Below, piece by piece: positions 1-12,475 of a stretch of DNA of 64,000 nucleotides. The first letter of the stretch is position 1. Each line of letters opens with the position of its first letter. The notes beneath the pieces are model-generated. The model had not been told where the DNA came from. It made no database searches and saw only the letters and a program-made list of their open reading frames with translations. The stretch is from Rhineura floridana (Eukaryota > Chordata > Lepidosauria > Squamata > Rhineuridae), in the NCBI RefSeq assembly GCF_030035675.1, contig NC_084482.1, positions 176,294,373-176,358,372 on the forward strand, read 5' to 3'. The translations under genes were made by a program, and so were the position numbers.

Positions 1-502
1 AAAACATGAAATTTACTTCCAAGTAAACATGCACAGATTATGCCTTTAAAGCAGTTTCAGATGAAGCCTTTATCCAAGTATTAGACAATCTGACTGACCT
101 GTGAGCCACCTAGCAGCTGTTCACCACTATTTGCCCATTTGGCAGATCGAGAGCAAGCAGGTTTTGTCTTGGTAATGTAGTTTCAAAAGGTGACTGTATT
201 GCAACTTTGAAGTTCTGGTTTAAAACTACAGTGGAAGCTTGTTATAATGCAGTATGCCATATAATGGATTCAAATATACTGCAGGTATGAAGATGACCGC
301 AAGTACAATACTGTATACAGTACTGTGGTTTTCATTACAACATGGAATCCCTATAACATGGGTGCATCCTTTGTCCCCCATCCCCTGAATTATAAAGAGC
401 TTCCACTGTATAGCATTAAATCAGTTGGTGAGCTACCATCTGGACTTGGTCTTGGACCCAGAGATAAGGAACTTGTGGATCTTCAGATGCTCTGGGGCTT
501 GT
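1..502. other. Sequence without recognised gene or repeat
   Basis: AT-rich DNA with dense stops. A short TACAGTACTGTA-like palindromic patch near 310-325 is the only local structure seen. Confidence 0.5.
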
Positions 503-541
503 TATGTGCCTTCAAGTCAACTACGACTTATGGGGGCTACA
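503..541 (-). repeat. BovB 3'-tail fragment
   Basis: The stretch around TGCCTTCAAGTCAACTACGA matches, in the same orientation, the tail end of the longer BovB copies at 58.2 and 59.2 kb (GCCTTCAAGTCGATTATGAC and GCCTCCAAGTCGACTGCAAC). Only about 40 bp remain, and it abuts a MITE remnant on its right. Confidence 0.55.
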
Positions 542-612
542 ACTCCCATAAACCTTGACCAATTGACCATGCTTATTGGGGCTGATGGGAATAGGGAGTC
601 TTAACAGCATCT
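541..612. repeat. Foldback MITE remnant (CTACAACTCCCAT family)
   Basis: Contains GGGCTACAACTCCCAT and GGGGCTGATGGGAAT, the inner parts of the palindromic MITE family found intact at 28.8 and 59.7 kb. The outer arms are lost. Confidence 0.5.
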
Positions 613-2934
613 GGAGAGTTACAGGTTCTCCCTTAGGCATTCGGGTTTCAACTTGCAGCATTCTGCAGTTGCATCAGCTCACAGGATGCCTTGTGTTACA
701 AGGGAAAAGAGGTGGTTGGCATAGATGGCTGCATCAGTAATTCATTAGCACTGACTATCAACAACAGGGTAAATTCCCGGGCTAGTCATAGGATCACAAA
801 TACACACCCAGTCAGCTTCATGTGATGCTTTTATTGCAGGATTGTGTTACTTCAGACATAGGAATTTAATATGTGGATGCTCTGTTCTTCCATGGAGAAA
901 ACTTCCTACATAATCTAAACTAACAAGTTGTGATAAAGACTGTTGTAGAACCTACCAGGCATGCTAACTTTGTATGTGCAAGGAGCTTATTGATGGGGGC
1001 TTTTGAACAACTTGTATCTTACCTATAGTCTGTAGTGGGATAGTCCAGCAACAGATACATCAGATCAGACTTCTGATCATAAGTGTAGCAGCCCTCAAAG
1101 AGAAGCTTAAGTAGTCCCTATCTACATCTCCCTCACGAGGCCCTTAGTCATTTAAAATCAAATATTGTAACAATCAAAAACCCAGGCCTCAATATGGTGT
1201 AGTACTATGGTGATTGCATGCTGGAACTAGACTATGGAAATGTGCGTTCCAGTCCCTCTTCAGCTGCAGAACTTACTGAAAGGTTTCGGGGGCATGTCAC
1301 AGTCAACCTAACCTACCTTACAGGGTGGTTGGGAGGACAAAATAGAATAAACCCCACATGTACTGTGCAAACACCCATTTCCTGCCACATACTGTTAAAA
1401 CAGACTGTTCTCGATAAAGTTGCATTATGCTTCAACAATTCAGGTGACCTCACTGACTTCTGTTTGCATTCTTAGGAAGATCCTTTAGGTTATCTTTCAG
1501 GAAAGAATGAAAGTTTGATATGCATGTGCTTTTCAATTAAAAAGTAATGTGAGAGTAGAATAAACAGGCATTTCCCCATATTTCTGTGTTAAAAGGTACT
1601 ACTTGCCTGGGAAAAGAACAAACCTAAGGCTCTAAAAATGTATAAATTGTGTTAAGCAACTTTAATAAGCAGCTCTCATCCCCAGGTCATGCTACTGTCA
1701 AATGATTGCCTGGGAGATGATAACAAGCCATAGTATAAGCTGCTACATGATTACAGAAGATATTGCAAAAGTTGATGGAAATGCTTTGAAAATACAATTG
1801 GGTGTTTCAACCGTCACGTTTGATTTTTGTTCTCAATTGAACCCCTTCTTGACTATATCCAAAACAATGCTATCCAAATAGCCTGATTATCAGCATCGGC
1901 TGGTCTCTGCTGTAAGGCTGAATGGGGACTGGTTTTGATATGTCTGAGTATCTGGCATAAGTCACACCTAGGTAACCTAGGGCAATTGCTGGAACCAAAA
2001 GGAATAGAATGGAGTCCTTGCTTTCATGGCAACAATTTTAACAAAGCAGAATGTGTTGTTGAAGAAGGCAGTTTGAATGTATTCAGGCTTGTGCTTTACT
2101 AAAGCTTGGTGGATGGGGAAAGCCTGCAGCAGAAAGGAAAAATCTGAAATCAGTAATAATGAAATTGGTTTGCATAGACAGATACGTACTCTTCATTCAC
2201 AGTTGCATATAACAGGTTAAGGGAAAATACCGATTCTTAAAAGTGGATGCTTCTAGTGGAAAGTCAGATAGAAGTCAAAAAATAAGAAGAAAGATAGAAC
2301 ACCTGTAAGTAATGAAATTGACCAAACTGTATTATCATAAGGGGAAGAGTAGTTGAACTCTGTAAATTAGAAAGGATGCAGTCAGATACAGAGCTGTCCC
2401 CATCCACTGGAAAAGGTATGACATTTGGAAAGTTGCAATCCATCATTGTGTTAAGAAGTTTCCCATCAGAATTAGGTTTTTTTGTTTGCATGCAGTTTAC
2501 ATGATTTCTTCCCAGAGTACCACTTCTCTTGAGGTGTAAGAAAGTGGGAATGAAATGCCACATTTTTCCAGAACTGATGCAATGTAAATGCAATAAACAT
2601 AATACAAGTGCAAGATATTCTTCAACTGTGATGTAAGTCTGGCTTCTAGCTAGATTCTAATTTGGACAGATATACATACCAGGGAATGAAATGCTGGTTT
2701 AGCCATCAGATCAGCCTCCTCACCTGGGAAGGGTATCTGTCTTTTTTATTTTTAAATTAGAATTAGTTGCATTAATTTTTTTTAAAGGAAATATTTTAAA
2801 ATAGATTGATACAATGTCTTTTTTCACCCATTCTAGCCGACACAGGTGCTGGTCAGTGAGCACCATGCACAGCTGGCTTCTGCTAAAAACCTGCAGAACT
2901 GGGTTTTTTGGGGGAGGGGTTTAATGCCTTAATG
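613..2934. other. Sequence without recognised gene or repeat
   Basis: No homology recognised. A 109-codon minus-strand open frame (2264-2593) shows no domain, no repeat match and no splice context, so I treat it as chance. 2743-2815 is A/T-homopolymer rich. Confidence 0.5.
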
Positions 2935-3605
2935 CCGGAGAGGAAACAGGCAATTAGGCTGAACAAATGGATTAAATACTGGCAAATGAAGTTCAATAGA
3001 AGTAAACACAAAGTGATACAAGTTGGAGCAAACAATCCTAACTTCGAATATACATTGATGGAGGCTGAACCTAGTGCTGACTAACCAGAAAAGAGATCTA
3101 GGTGTCATGGTGGAGAACTAAATGAAGCTGTTGGCCCAGTGTGTGGCAGCTGTGAAAAAAGGTGAGGTCCATGATTGGATCGAAAGGAAACGGATAAACA
3201 ACAAAACTGCTAATATAATGGCTTTACATAAATCTATGGCTCAACTATGTTTGAAATATTGTGGACAGTTCTGGTTGCGGCATCTCAAAAAGGATACTAC
3301 AGAGTTGGAAAAGGGCAACCAGGTTTTTCAAGCAGCTGAAGCTGCAATGACTGGGGCGTCTTCATTCAGAAAAAAGGCAAGTAAAGGGTTATGTAACGGA
3401 GGTTTAGAAAAACTGTCCATGGTGTGGAGAAAGTAGAAGTAGAAACTCTCCCCACCCCCCTTTCTTGTAACAGTAGCACCTCGGGTCATAGAATGAAGCT
3501 AAATGGTGGGAGATTCAAGACAGATAAAAGGAAGCACGTCTTCATGTGGCACATAACTATGGAATTTGCTACCACAAGATGTGATGATAGCCAAGGGGGG
3601 ATGAA
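2935..3605 (+). mobile_element. CR1 LINE 3' fragment
   Basis: A degraded C-terminal CR1 ORF2 region plus the 3' UTR start. Visible CR1 hallmarks are a DLGV-like stretch (AGAGATCTAGGTGTCATGGT), the region encoding ENxVFQAAEA-like residues near 3320, and GAATGAAGCTAAATGGTGGG at 3490, which recurs in the CR1 copies at 12.1, 18.9 and 23.5 kb. The reading frame is broken several times and no intact domain remains. It is an old 5'-truncated insertion. Confidence 0.75.
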
Positions 3606-5184
3606 ACATGTTCTTATGTGTATCTTCACCCTTAATGCACATAAACGACTGGTTTCAGTCCTTGATGTCACCAGATTAAAGGAGATCTGCTGATACTTCA
3701 AGTAAATTTCTCCGTAGGGTGGTTCACTTTTGATATTGGAACCAGGATTAAGAAGTAGACCCTCACTCCTGCTTTATGTGCGAGTGAAAAAAAATGGCTG
3801 CCCCTGTTTTGGACTTGAGCTAGAGAGCCTGGTTCCGATACCAAAAACACTTCTATGCAATTTTGTGTACAAAATGCTTTCTGCATCAGAAAGAGCAAGC
3901 CTTGCTTAGAAGCAGCCGATAGCACACTAAGGACTGTAGGCTAATCTTTTTATTGTAGAGAACTAGTATCTTGGTTGGGATCACTTCCAGTTCATGGCAG
4001 GGTGATATAATCTTACAACCCTTTTCTCAATGGACTGGCTGCACTACGAGCTCATCTACAAGGTGGTTTACTGTGTATTTGGTGCTACTCACATCTTTAA
4101 ATTTGCATAGTTCACATGATGTTACTAGGAAACAGAAGCAATCATGCAGTTTCCTCCCTGTAAATCCTTACTAACCCAATCTGCTGATAATACAAAAAGT
4201 GGAGGAAAAAAGTCTCCACTCCATTTCTCTAGTGGTTGCAGATGCTTTGCGCCAATGCTTTTAGATGGGTGTATCAATCTTTCCCCTCTCCATGCCCATT
4301 ATCTCCTCCCTTCTTTCATTTTGTTTCCTGTGGGCTGACAAGCAACTTCAGGTTGCTCTCCTTCATTGTGCTGGCCTTTTTTATGTTGCTGCAAATGGTG
4401 CCTTTATTTTATTTCCCCCCTAACTTGTGCACAAAACTTGCGCACAAAATGCTTTTGTATTTCAGCTGTATTCTACCAACCATAGGCAGGGAAAACAGAT
4501 ATTTGCACTTCTGGTTTTTTGTTAAAGGAACCTACTGCAGCTGGTAGAACAGACTGAGCATGTTCAGTCACCTAACAACTAGAGGGAGTGGAAATGTATA
4601 ATTAGAGGGCAGGCCACAAAGAAACAACAATCTTTCCCAGAGGAATGCCTGTTTGTGTGAATGGGGAAAATTGATTGGCAGCTAACATTCAGCAGGAACT
4701 GTGGATGGTGTTTTCATTCATTGGCGATCACTCGTGGCTGAGTAAGATTGTCTTCCAAGATAAGGTCTTTAACGGTGGGTCCGTAAGTGACTGTGGAAGC
4801 CAATTCTGGATCCACACAGCCTCCCACAGTGAGGACATAGGTTTCCAGATGGAAGATGGTCACAATGAGGATTTGCTTGACGTGCCTTCTGCTTATAGTC
4901 CAGCAATGTCCGTATATTCCACATTCCAAAGATCATTTGTCTTTTGCGGCGGCTAAGTGGTGACCTCAGTGGACGTGGTGATCCCGTCAGGGAGAGAGAT
5001 GAGGCAGACTATGTTTAGGGCACCTTTTCAAGCCCCCTCCCCATATGGGGTGAGCAGAGGGGATCCTGAATAGGACTGCTCAGTCTTGGATACAGCTGCC
5101 AAACTACTCAACTGCCTCGGTCCTTGAGCCAGGACGACTGAGTCTGTATCCACCACCCATGTGCCGCTCCATGTAATGAAATGA
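3606..5184. other. Sequence without recognised gene
   Basis: Frames on both strands are open for 70-90 codons at 4675-4956, but I recognise no domain. This could be part of an unlisted repeat; a repeat library search would decide. Confidence 0.4.
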
Positions 5185-5352
5185 ATGCATACCATACATT
5201 TAAAGCATATGGCTTTCCCTAAAGAATCCTGGGAACTGTAGTTTACCTCCTCACAGAGCTACAATTCCCAACACCTTTTAAAAACTACAGTTCCCAAGAT
5301 TCTTGGGGAAAAGCCATGTGCTTTAAATGTGTGGTGTGGATGTGACCACAGC
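5185..5352. repeat. Palindromic MITE (TTTAAAGCAYATGGCTT family)
   Basis: Left arm TTTAAAGCATATGGCTTTCC and right arm GAAAAGCCATGTGCTTTAAA are reverse complements with few mismatches. The arms continue inward through TCCTGGGAACTGTAGTTT and AAACTACAGTTCCCAAGA. A foldback of about 165 bp without coding capacity. Related copies lie at 13.0 kb and, split by a copia element, at 51.8/55.1 kb. The superfamily is not shown by this copy. Confidence 0.8.
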
Positions 5353-5369
5353 CTCTTCAGGCCTTTGCA

Positions 5370-5860
5370 CCTGCAAGTATGAATCAAGGTCAGCTTATGC
5401 TGTATAACGACATTTTCGATTTTACCCATTTTTCTACCTAGCAATGGGGGAGAAATTTGATTCCATTCACATTTAAAGCCAAATCTATCAAGTTTGTACT
5501 TTCCAAAATAATATGAGAAGTGAAATACAGGCATTCTTCAAAATTTGCACCTATCCAAATTTTGCGATGCAGTTCTCTATCCAAACAATGTTTACAAAAA
5601 TGCAGATATTAGGGGAAGTGTGCATAACAATGAATGTATTCATGAAAATAGTGTACAAAATGCATTACGTTAGGAGAAATTGCTTGCAAAACTATGTACA
5701 TTAGTCAAAACTGCATATAAAGATTGTGTTTATTAGGAGAAATTCTCATGGGAATGCTGAAGACTTCATAAAGATTTAGAAATGTAAATGGAATTTAAAT
5801 TTGGAAAGTTGAGAAACTGAGAGAACCTAAACTGACAGATCCTTCCATCCCTACCTCTAT
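5370..5860 (-). repeat. Unclassified interspersed repeat, family X, copy 1
   Basis: AT-rich repeat with the diagnostic stretches AATTTTGCGATGCAGTTCTC and CCTTCCATCCCTACC. The same family recurs at 9.5 kb and 57.6 kb, inverted there. No domain or terminal repeat was recognised. Confidence 0.6.
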
Positions 5861-7039
5861 CTTTGCTCCTACATCAGGCAGTCTAGATTGTTGCTATGCA
5901 ACCCAATTGCGGCTGCATCTGGCTCCAGAAAATAAGTCTGCCCCAGAAACCAAGTTTCCAGGACATTGTCCTTTCCTACCACTCGTCTTCTGGGAATAGA
6001 GTGCTGCATCCATTAATTCTGACAGGGATATATCTTTAGCCAAGCTTTTGCACCCCATATTGGTGTTGTTGCTTGGTTGCCTCTGGCAAGGTCCATTGGA
6101 TACTCAGCCTAGCTGGAGATTCCACCCACTTTAATCAGAGCCACTTATTATTTTTATTGGGTTTCAAATACTGCAGGCTAGAAAGCAGAGCTGTCACATG
6201 CTAAAGAAAAGATGCTCATGTCACCCTCAGATGATCACAGCTTAAATTGTTTGTCTTTTGGTAGAGCAGGTTAAACAGATGAGTAGGCAGCAAGCAAAAG
6301 CTAACCTTCGATGAGTGAGATCATTATGGCTGGTATGAGGAGAGCCACACCTGCTGTGTGCAAGAAAATGTTTTAGTTTGAGGAGCAATATGACCCTTTG
6401 ATGCTATACTAACTCTATCAGTTATTAAATTCATCCTAACTGCTTTCCTGTGGCTTACAATGCTCTGTTTTTACAGAAGGCAAGCAGCAATTGCCCACAC
6501 AGGAATTGATGGGCATCTCATGTTTTCTTATTTTAATTTCAGGGTACTTTATAGTGAATTGAGAACAAGACAAGGAAAGACTCAGCGGAAGCTGGTCTAC
6601 TAGGGCACAGCCCTACTGAGGAAAACTGTACTTAAAAAAATTAAAAGTTTCTCCCTATATCACAAAAATCTCAAAGCCATACCCTTTCATGGAATCTCAA
6701 TGTTAAACATCAGATAAAATAGCTGCAGCAGTAATAAAAGCACCACAAGTGGGATTTAAAATGTCTTCGAGAACAAAAATGGGTTTTGTTTATTATTTAT
6801 TTAAGACAATCTATGCTTCACCCTTCCCATGCATTTGCATCGCCCTTGTCACAAGACAATCCCTCTAAAGAAATGAAACAAAAGCATAAAAATGGAAACA
6901 GGCTCAGCAGATAAAAACATTCTGAAATGAGGGTTTATTCAATCAAGGGCTACATTACAGTCGGGGTAAGTTGTTTGGGGCTACCTACCAGCCTAGGAAA
7001 CGGCCAGAGCAAAAAATGGGTGTGGTCATCCTCTCTCTT
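5861..7039. other. Sequence without recognised gene or repeat
   Basis: No exon-like open frames. Contains a short TTTATTATTTATTTAAG patch near 6790 that may be an old LINE tail. Confidence 0.45.
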
Positions 7040-7246
7040 GGGGAAGGGCTGTAGTTTAAGAGCAGAGCATCTGCTTTGCATCTGGAAGGCCCCACCTTCA
7101 ATCCCTGGCATCTCCAGGTAGGGCTAGGAACATCCTGTCTGAAATCCTGGATAGTTCCTGCCAGTCAGTGTAGAGAACACTGAGCTAGATGGACTGATAG
7201 TCTGACTCTGTATATGGCAGCTTTTTGTGTCCTATGTTCTTATAGA
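7040..7246 (+). mobile_element. tRNA-derived SINE (family S2)
   Basis: A tRNA-like head (AGAGCAGAGCATCTGCTTTG, B-box-like TTCAATCCC) is followed by a body with CTGCCAGTCAGTGTAGAGAA and GAGCTAGATGGACTGATAG. It ends in CTATGTTCTTA, which resembles CR1 3' ends. Partial relatives lie at 14.2 and 22.0 kb. The tail implies CR1-dependent mobilisation, but that is inference. Confidence 0.7.
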
Positions 7247-7439
7247 AGTCAGCCTCACCTCTGACAGGGGAGACACCGAGAAAACAGCCTCCGCTGATGA
7301 CCTAAACAAGCAGGCAGGCTGATATGGGAGTGATCCTCTAACAAATGGCCCATGTTTCTTCCCTGACCATGTATCTCAGGTAGATAATCCCCTGACACAA
7401 GGTAGTTGATAATGTCTGAGAGCTGAAAGGCCAGCTCAT

Positions 7440-7592
7440 GAGATTATTCAGCCTTCCCCAACCTAGTCCTCTCCAGATTGTATGGACTACAGCTCCCATC
7501 CTCCCTGACTGTTGGCCATGCTGACTGGGGCTGATGAGACTTGTAGTCCAACACTTCTGAAGGGCAGCAGGTTGCGGAAGACTGCTTTAGCT
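7440..7592. repeat. Foldback MITE (CTACAACTCCCAT family)
   Basis: Left arm CCTTCCCCAACCTAGTCCTC and GGACTACAGCTCCCATC are mirrored on the right by GACTTGTAGTCCAACACTTC and GCAGCAGGTTGCGGAAG. A moderately diverged palindrome. Confidence 0.75.
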
Positions 7593-9072
7593 AATGTATA
7601 AACTATGATAATGCTACTGTCAATGGTGCAAATCTTGGGAGCACTGTGTATTGCTGGTTCAAGGACCCTGAAGATGCCTTGCACTGGCACTGGGAATTGT
7701 TGCACTGCTTGGAAGAACCCTGTCCCTGCCCTGGTTTTAATTTCATAAAAATCTGCTGCAGCAAAATGATTAGGGCTGTCAACTCTTTAAAACATTTTTT
7801 TCGTTGATTTATCACCACCCTCTTAAGTGAGTCTTTGGTTTGGTGTAAATATGTATGTGTTTTGGTGCCATTTTGAGATACTGATGGAAATAGAAGGTAG
7901 CTGCCCGATGTAATAAAATCACCACTCCTTGTTAGAAGGCAACAGTTCTTCAACAGTTTCTTTTTCATGTTGTATTATCAGACCCAAAACAGTCTTTAAA
8001 CATACATATTTGTTCCTCATTGATTAAAATCATCCCACAATTAATCAACAAAAGCGTTGATTGATGAATCTTTCATTTTTATCCATTACATATGGCTGCC
8101 CTACAAGTAACAGAAGGTCAAAGCTACTGTAGACTAGTTATATAGGTGACTGGGTGATGCTCAAGTGAGCTAGGATTGAAGGCATGTGACCAGACCAGGG
8201 CTTAGATGCTTGCCAGAGTTAATTAACTAGTGCCCTGGTGGTGTTGGAGCAGCTGGGAAACAGCTACACCTCAGATGATTTGCTCTGTCTGGACAGGAGA
8301 AAAAAGAAGAACAGGCTAGCTCTGATTGAACAGCAGTGGGGCTTTTCACACAGACCCAGGCAGCAGGAGGTGAAGCTGTGAGTGATGATTAATCAAGCAA
8401 GGCTACTTTTGTTCCCTACTCAGTCAGGCCACAGGTGGAGTCACAGTGTGCCTCCTGAAATGCATTAAATAACTTGAAAGGCACGAAAGAGATCTGAACA
8501 AAGAGAATCCTCCTTAAATGATCTGTGGTGATGCAGCCAAATAAAGCAAGGGTGGGCAGAAGGTAGAAGAAAGATCAGTATCCTTTGGTAGATCTCCAGA
8601 TGATTTGCAGTTGAGCAGCAAGTGTTACTGTCTCCCAACTGCTCCCGCTGCCCTACAAAAAAATATAGGCTGCTTAAAAAGAAAACTTGGTGGAAAAACC
8701 TGGACTGAAAAACCTTTTTAATGAAAGAATTTGTGTGCTTGGATCTGGCACTGTTCACAAATTCCTGGGCAGGCACCCTGTCTACCCAGCTGAGCCAGTA
8801 TTTTGCACCTAGTTCTGGCTGGTTGGACGTCAAAGTTCTTCTAATAAAATAAAATAAAGTAGATCCTGCAAGCATGAGATCTGCCCACTGCAGCCTTACA
8901 GTCATTCAGATCAGATGAGTCTTGGTGAAAGGGAGTGGTATTTCCATAGTATACCGCAGACCAAAGGCTCTACTGATGTGGCAGATTAAATGAATGTTAA
9001 CAGGAGATGTTGGTAGAATTGTGTGACTTCAATGACCACATGGTGTCTGCTAGCCATTGCTGGTTACTTGCT
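7593..9072. other. Sequence without recognised gene or repeat
   Basis: A 146-codon minus-strand open frame (8465-8905) has no recognisable domain, signal or splice context. No repeat family was recognised in the rest. Confidence 0.45.
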
Positions 9073-9155
9073 GTAAACCGTCCAGAGAGCTTTGGCTATG
9101 GGGCAGTATATAAATGTAATTAATTAATAATTAATAAATTAATTAATAACCATAC
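9073..9155 (+). repeat. L2-type LINE/SINE 3' tail
   Basis: CTGTAAACCGTCCAGAGAGC followed by GGGGCAGTATATAAATGTAA and an (ATTA)n run. This is the conserved end shared by L2-clade elements and short elements carrying L2 tails; the full-length relatives here end at 47.4, 49.7 and 51.6 kb. Confidence 0.7.
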
Positions 9156-9484
9156 AGAGAATTGGTTGTGTGCATTTCCTGACCATGCCCCTGCCCCACA
9201 CTTCCAAGATTTCCAAGTCCTGAGTTGAGGGACTTATGGTATCTAACAGCTAAATCTCACAGGGTTGGGATTGCCATGTCACAAGCTTATAAATCGCTAC
9301 TGCATGTTGATGTGGCATGTGGTTCCACTTTTTATTTTACCACTCACTAATTTGCCTCTGTATCTGAACTTTCAGTGCCCATCTACATGGTTAAATGCTC
9401 TGTTTTATAAAATATTAATTTTTTACAGGAAGAAGTGAGTTACCTTCAAATGTGGAAGCCCTGAACCAGTGATATAAATCAGTA

Positions 9485-9745
9485 ATGGACTAGATAAGGG
9501 GGTTTCCCCTTCTGAAATTCATTTTTGTGTTATTTTCACTAACATATGTGTTTTTATGCATACTTTATCCTAGTATATGCATTGTGTATGCATTACTTGG
9601 CTGGAGAACTGTATTGCAAAATTCAGATAAGCACAAATTTCAAAGGATGGCTGTGTTTTGGTTTGCGTATTGCTTCAGAAAGTTTGAATCAAGTAGATTC
9701 ACCTTTCAGTGCAAACTGAATCTGATTTCTGCCCCATATTTGAAC
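9485..9745 (+). repeat. Unclassified interspersed repeat, family X, copy 2
   Basis: AAGGATGGCTGTGTTTTGGT and TGGCTGGAGAACTGTATTGC align with the copy at 58.02-58.16 kb. The element is 5'/3' incomplete. Confidence 0.6.
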
Positions 9746-9754
9746 TTCAACTCT

Positions 9755-9885
9755 GATGATGGGACAGCATCTTCTACTACACCTCAGGGTGGCAGACTGG
9801 CTTAAAGGGAGCAAGAGATAGTTTTGTCCTCCAGCATCTTGCTGTTCTTCTCTGCCACCTGCGGCGGCTGCCTCACTCTGCCTAA
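9755..9885 (+). repeat. Unclassified repeat, family Y, copy 1
   Basis: CACCTCAGGGTGGCAGACTG and GGCGGCTGCCTCACTCTGCC recur in diverged form at 24.1 kb. A related but different end is seen at 30.5-30.7 kb. Non-coding. Confidence 0.45.
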
Positions 9886-10902
9886 TGGGGATGCTTCAGG
9901 GATGCTTCTCTCTGGTGATTATGAGGAAGAAGTTGGCTTTGGCTGTCTTTTGGGGTGTTTAAGCTATGTCTCCACCTATACTCAGCCTTTACATTTATAA
10001 ATTCAAATACTACAAAACACCAATAAGCTTTCAGCGACCTCCTTCCAAAGGAAACCAAATCCAGTGAGGTAAGTGCCCTGCCCCGGGAACAGCACTCGGG
10101 GAATCTGGGTGAGTGTAACATAATAAAGACCTAAATGACTTAAGGACCACCTTTTTCCCATAGGATGGTAAGCTCTTCCTCAGAGTCCTTCTTTGGAGGT
10201 GAGGTGGATAGTGACCTTTGCAAGGGCCTTTTTCAGTTGTGCAGTCTTGACTTTGGAATGTTTTGCGTGGGTAGTGTTAAGATATGGTTTAGTCACTCGA
10301 TGGCACTAGCCTTAGCTGTGAATCTGGATGGAATCCAAAGCTTCCCATTGCTATTCTGTTTTTCTTTGAAAGAGACAAAGTTCTTCTCTAGCTTTCTGAA
10401 TGGTATGCCTTCTAAGCCTCCCATGACATGCTTTCCCCAAAGAGGCTTATCTCTTTGTCAGGTAATCTTTGTATTTGTCTGAGGATATTGAGTTTGTAGC
10501 ATTTATCTCCTTTCTCCCCATGACCTTTTTTTCTTAGCTGCTCTTCTTTTTTCTGTTGCTGTTGTTTTATTGTATGTTAGATTATTCTTGGAGTGGATTA
10601 GAAATTGTGTAAATAAATAAATAAATAAGGGCAGAAAAACAGAAGTAAAAATTATTATGTCTTTGGAGCGATGGCAGGTGATGACTGTCTTTCTGGTGAT
10701 GATTTTAAAATTGTTCATAGGAAAAGAGCCAAGGTTGCATGAATGAAGGGGGTTGAAACTCCTGCCTGTCCATGGGGTTTCCTCAACTGTTTAGATTTGA
10801 TTAAAGAAACTGAAAACTCCTGCCAGTAGCAGCCTTGCACATCCCCTTCTTTATGCAGTGTTAGTTATTTTCTCAAATGGGGAAGTGTACAATGAACCCT
10901 AG
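9886..10902. other. Sequence without recognised gene; short (ATAA)n at 10611-10626
   Basis: The only structure is a five-unit AAAT/ATAA run and a T-rich stretch at 10526-10570. Confidence 0.45.
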
Positions 10903-11265
10903 TAGATCAGGCCAAAGGCCCATCTAGTCCAGCATCCTGTTCTCACGGTGGCCAACCAGATGCCTATGGGAAGCCCACAAGCAGGACCTGAGTACAGCAG
11001 TGTCCTCCCAACTTGTGATTTGCAACAGCAGGTATTCAGAGGCATACTGCCTCCAGAAGTGGAGAGAGAACATAGCCTAATTCTCCATTAATTTGTCTAA
11101 ACCTAAAGCGGTCCAATTTAGTGGCCATCACTACATCCTGTGTCCACTAATTCCACAGTTAACTGTACAGCATGTGAAGCACTTCCTTTTGTATGTCCTG
11201 AGTCTTCCAACATTCAGCTTCATTGATTGAATGAGCTCTATGTCTGTGTACATTCATAGCTGAGA
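10903..11265 (-). mobile_element. CR1 LINE 3' end
   Basis: Reverse orientation of the CR1 3' UTR: GATCAGGCCAAAGGCCCATC, CTAGTCCAGCATCCTGTTCT, then CAGAGGCATACTGCCTCCAG and AACATTCAGCTTCATTGATT. This mirrors the plus-strand copies at 12.1 and 23.4 kb. 5'-truncated and non-coding. Confidence 0.85.
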
Positions 11266-12055
11266 GTGGAAATGATTTCACCTTGAAGGGCAGCCTATTA
11301 TATATTGAAAAAGGCTTGAATGAAACAACTGTTGTTGTTGCAGATTTTCTCTTTCAAGCCATCCACCACAAAATGCCTTCAAAAGGAAATATTACATAGA
11401 ACTTGCACATTTTTCTAGAAAGACCTGTAAGCAGGATTCCAGATTCCTATTATTCATGAACTTTACCTTCAGAAAAAGTAGCACAACATAGTTTTTGTGT
11501 CAAAGAACTCACAACATCCTTTTAAAAGTAAATCCTTGAGTACTAAAATTACATCGCCAGAGGCCTGAAGTTTCCTCCTCTCTAACCTCCTTTACATGCA
11601 GAGTTGTACTAAACCATTCTTATAATTTATTTACCATGGTGTTAAGTTACTTTAAAATACCAGATCTGCCCTATTGGTCCTTTTACATCTCTCTCCTTTG
11701 ATGCATCACTATTCATTATTCAAGAGGCCTGGATCCTACTTGACTTTTTCAAGCTTTCCGCCCTTGTAGTTTAATGCTGTCATTGGAAATTTACATAGGA
11801 ATGTTAAAAGCATTTTGGCAAGCAACAAGTCAAGCTGGTTAGTCATGGTCTCCGTCCTTTAACCTGTCATGTCCTGGCACTCTCATATGTATCTCCTGTT
11901 AGGAACGATGCATTATTAGAGCCCTTTGAAAACATTTAAAAATATTATTAGGAAAGACCAGTTTGCAAAGGAATGTCTATGGGATGGATAAAAGAGTCCC
12001 TAGTTTGAAAAAATTCTGGGATGCATGCTTAACTTCGTGTTAAGCTCAGTGGTAG
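11266..12055. other. Sequence without recognised gene or repeat
   Basis: AT-rich with no open frame above 60 codons. I see nothing further. Confidence 0.45.
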
Positions 12056-12475
12056 CTCAGTGGTTGAGCATCTTCTTTCTCTCATAATCCTAGAACTCAT
12101 GGACATCCAATGAAGCTGAATGTTGGAAGATTCAGGACAGACAAAAGAAAATACTTCTTCATACAGTGCATAGATAAACTATGGAATTCACTCCCACAAG
12201 AGGTTGTGATGGCAACCAACCTGGATGGCTTTAAAAGAGGATTAGACAAATTCATGGAGAATAAGGGTATTAGTGGCTACTAGCCACTGCCTCCATAGTT
12301 GGAGGTAGTATACTTCTGAATACCAATTGCTGGAAGCTGCAGAAGGAAAGAGTGCTCTTGCACTCAGGTCCTGCTTACAGACTTCCCATGGGGAACTGGT
12401 TGGCCACTGTGAGAACAGGATGCTGGACTAGATGAGCCACTGGCCTGATCCAGCAGGCTCTTGTTATTATACAGC
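12056..12475 (+). mobile_element. CR1 LINE 3' end
   Basis: From CCAATGAAGCTGAATGTTGG through GGAATTCACTCCCACAAGAG to GATGCTGGACTAGATGAGCC and CTGATCCAGCAGGCTCTTGT. This is the terminal part of ORF2 plus the 3' UTR, with broken frames. Confidence 0.85.

Noticed and set aside
8465-8905. A 146-codon minus-strand frame
   Set aside because: No recognised domain, signal peptide, promoter or splice evidence. Length alone is not enough in 64 kb.
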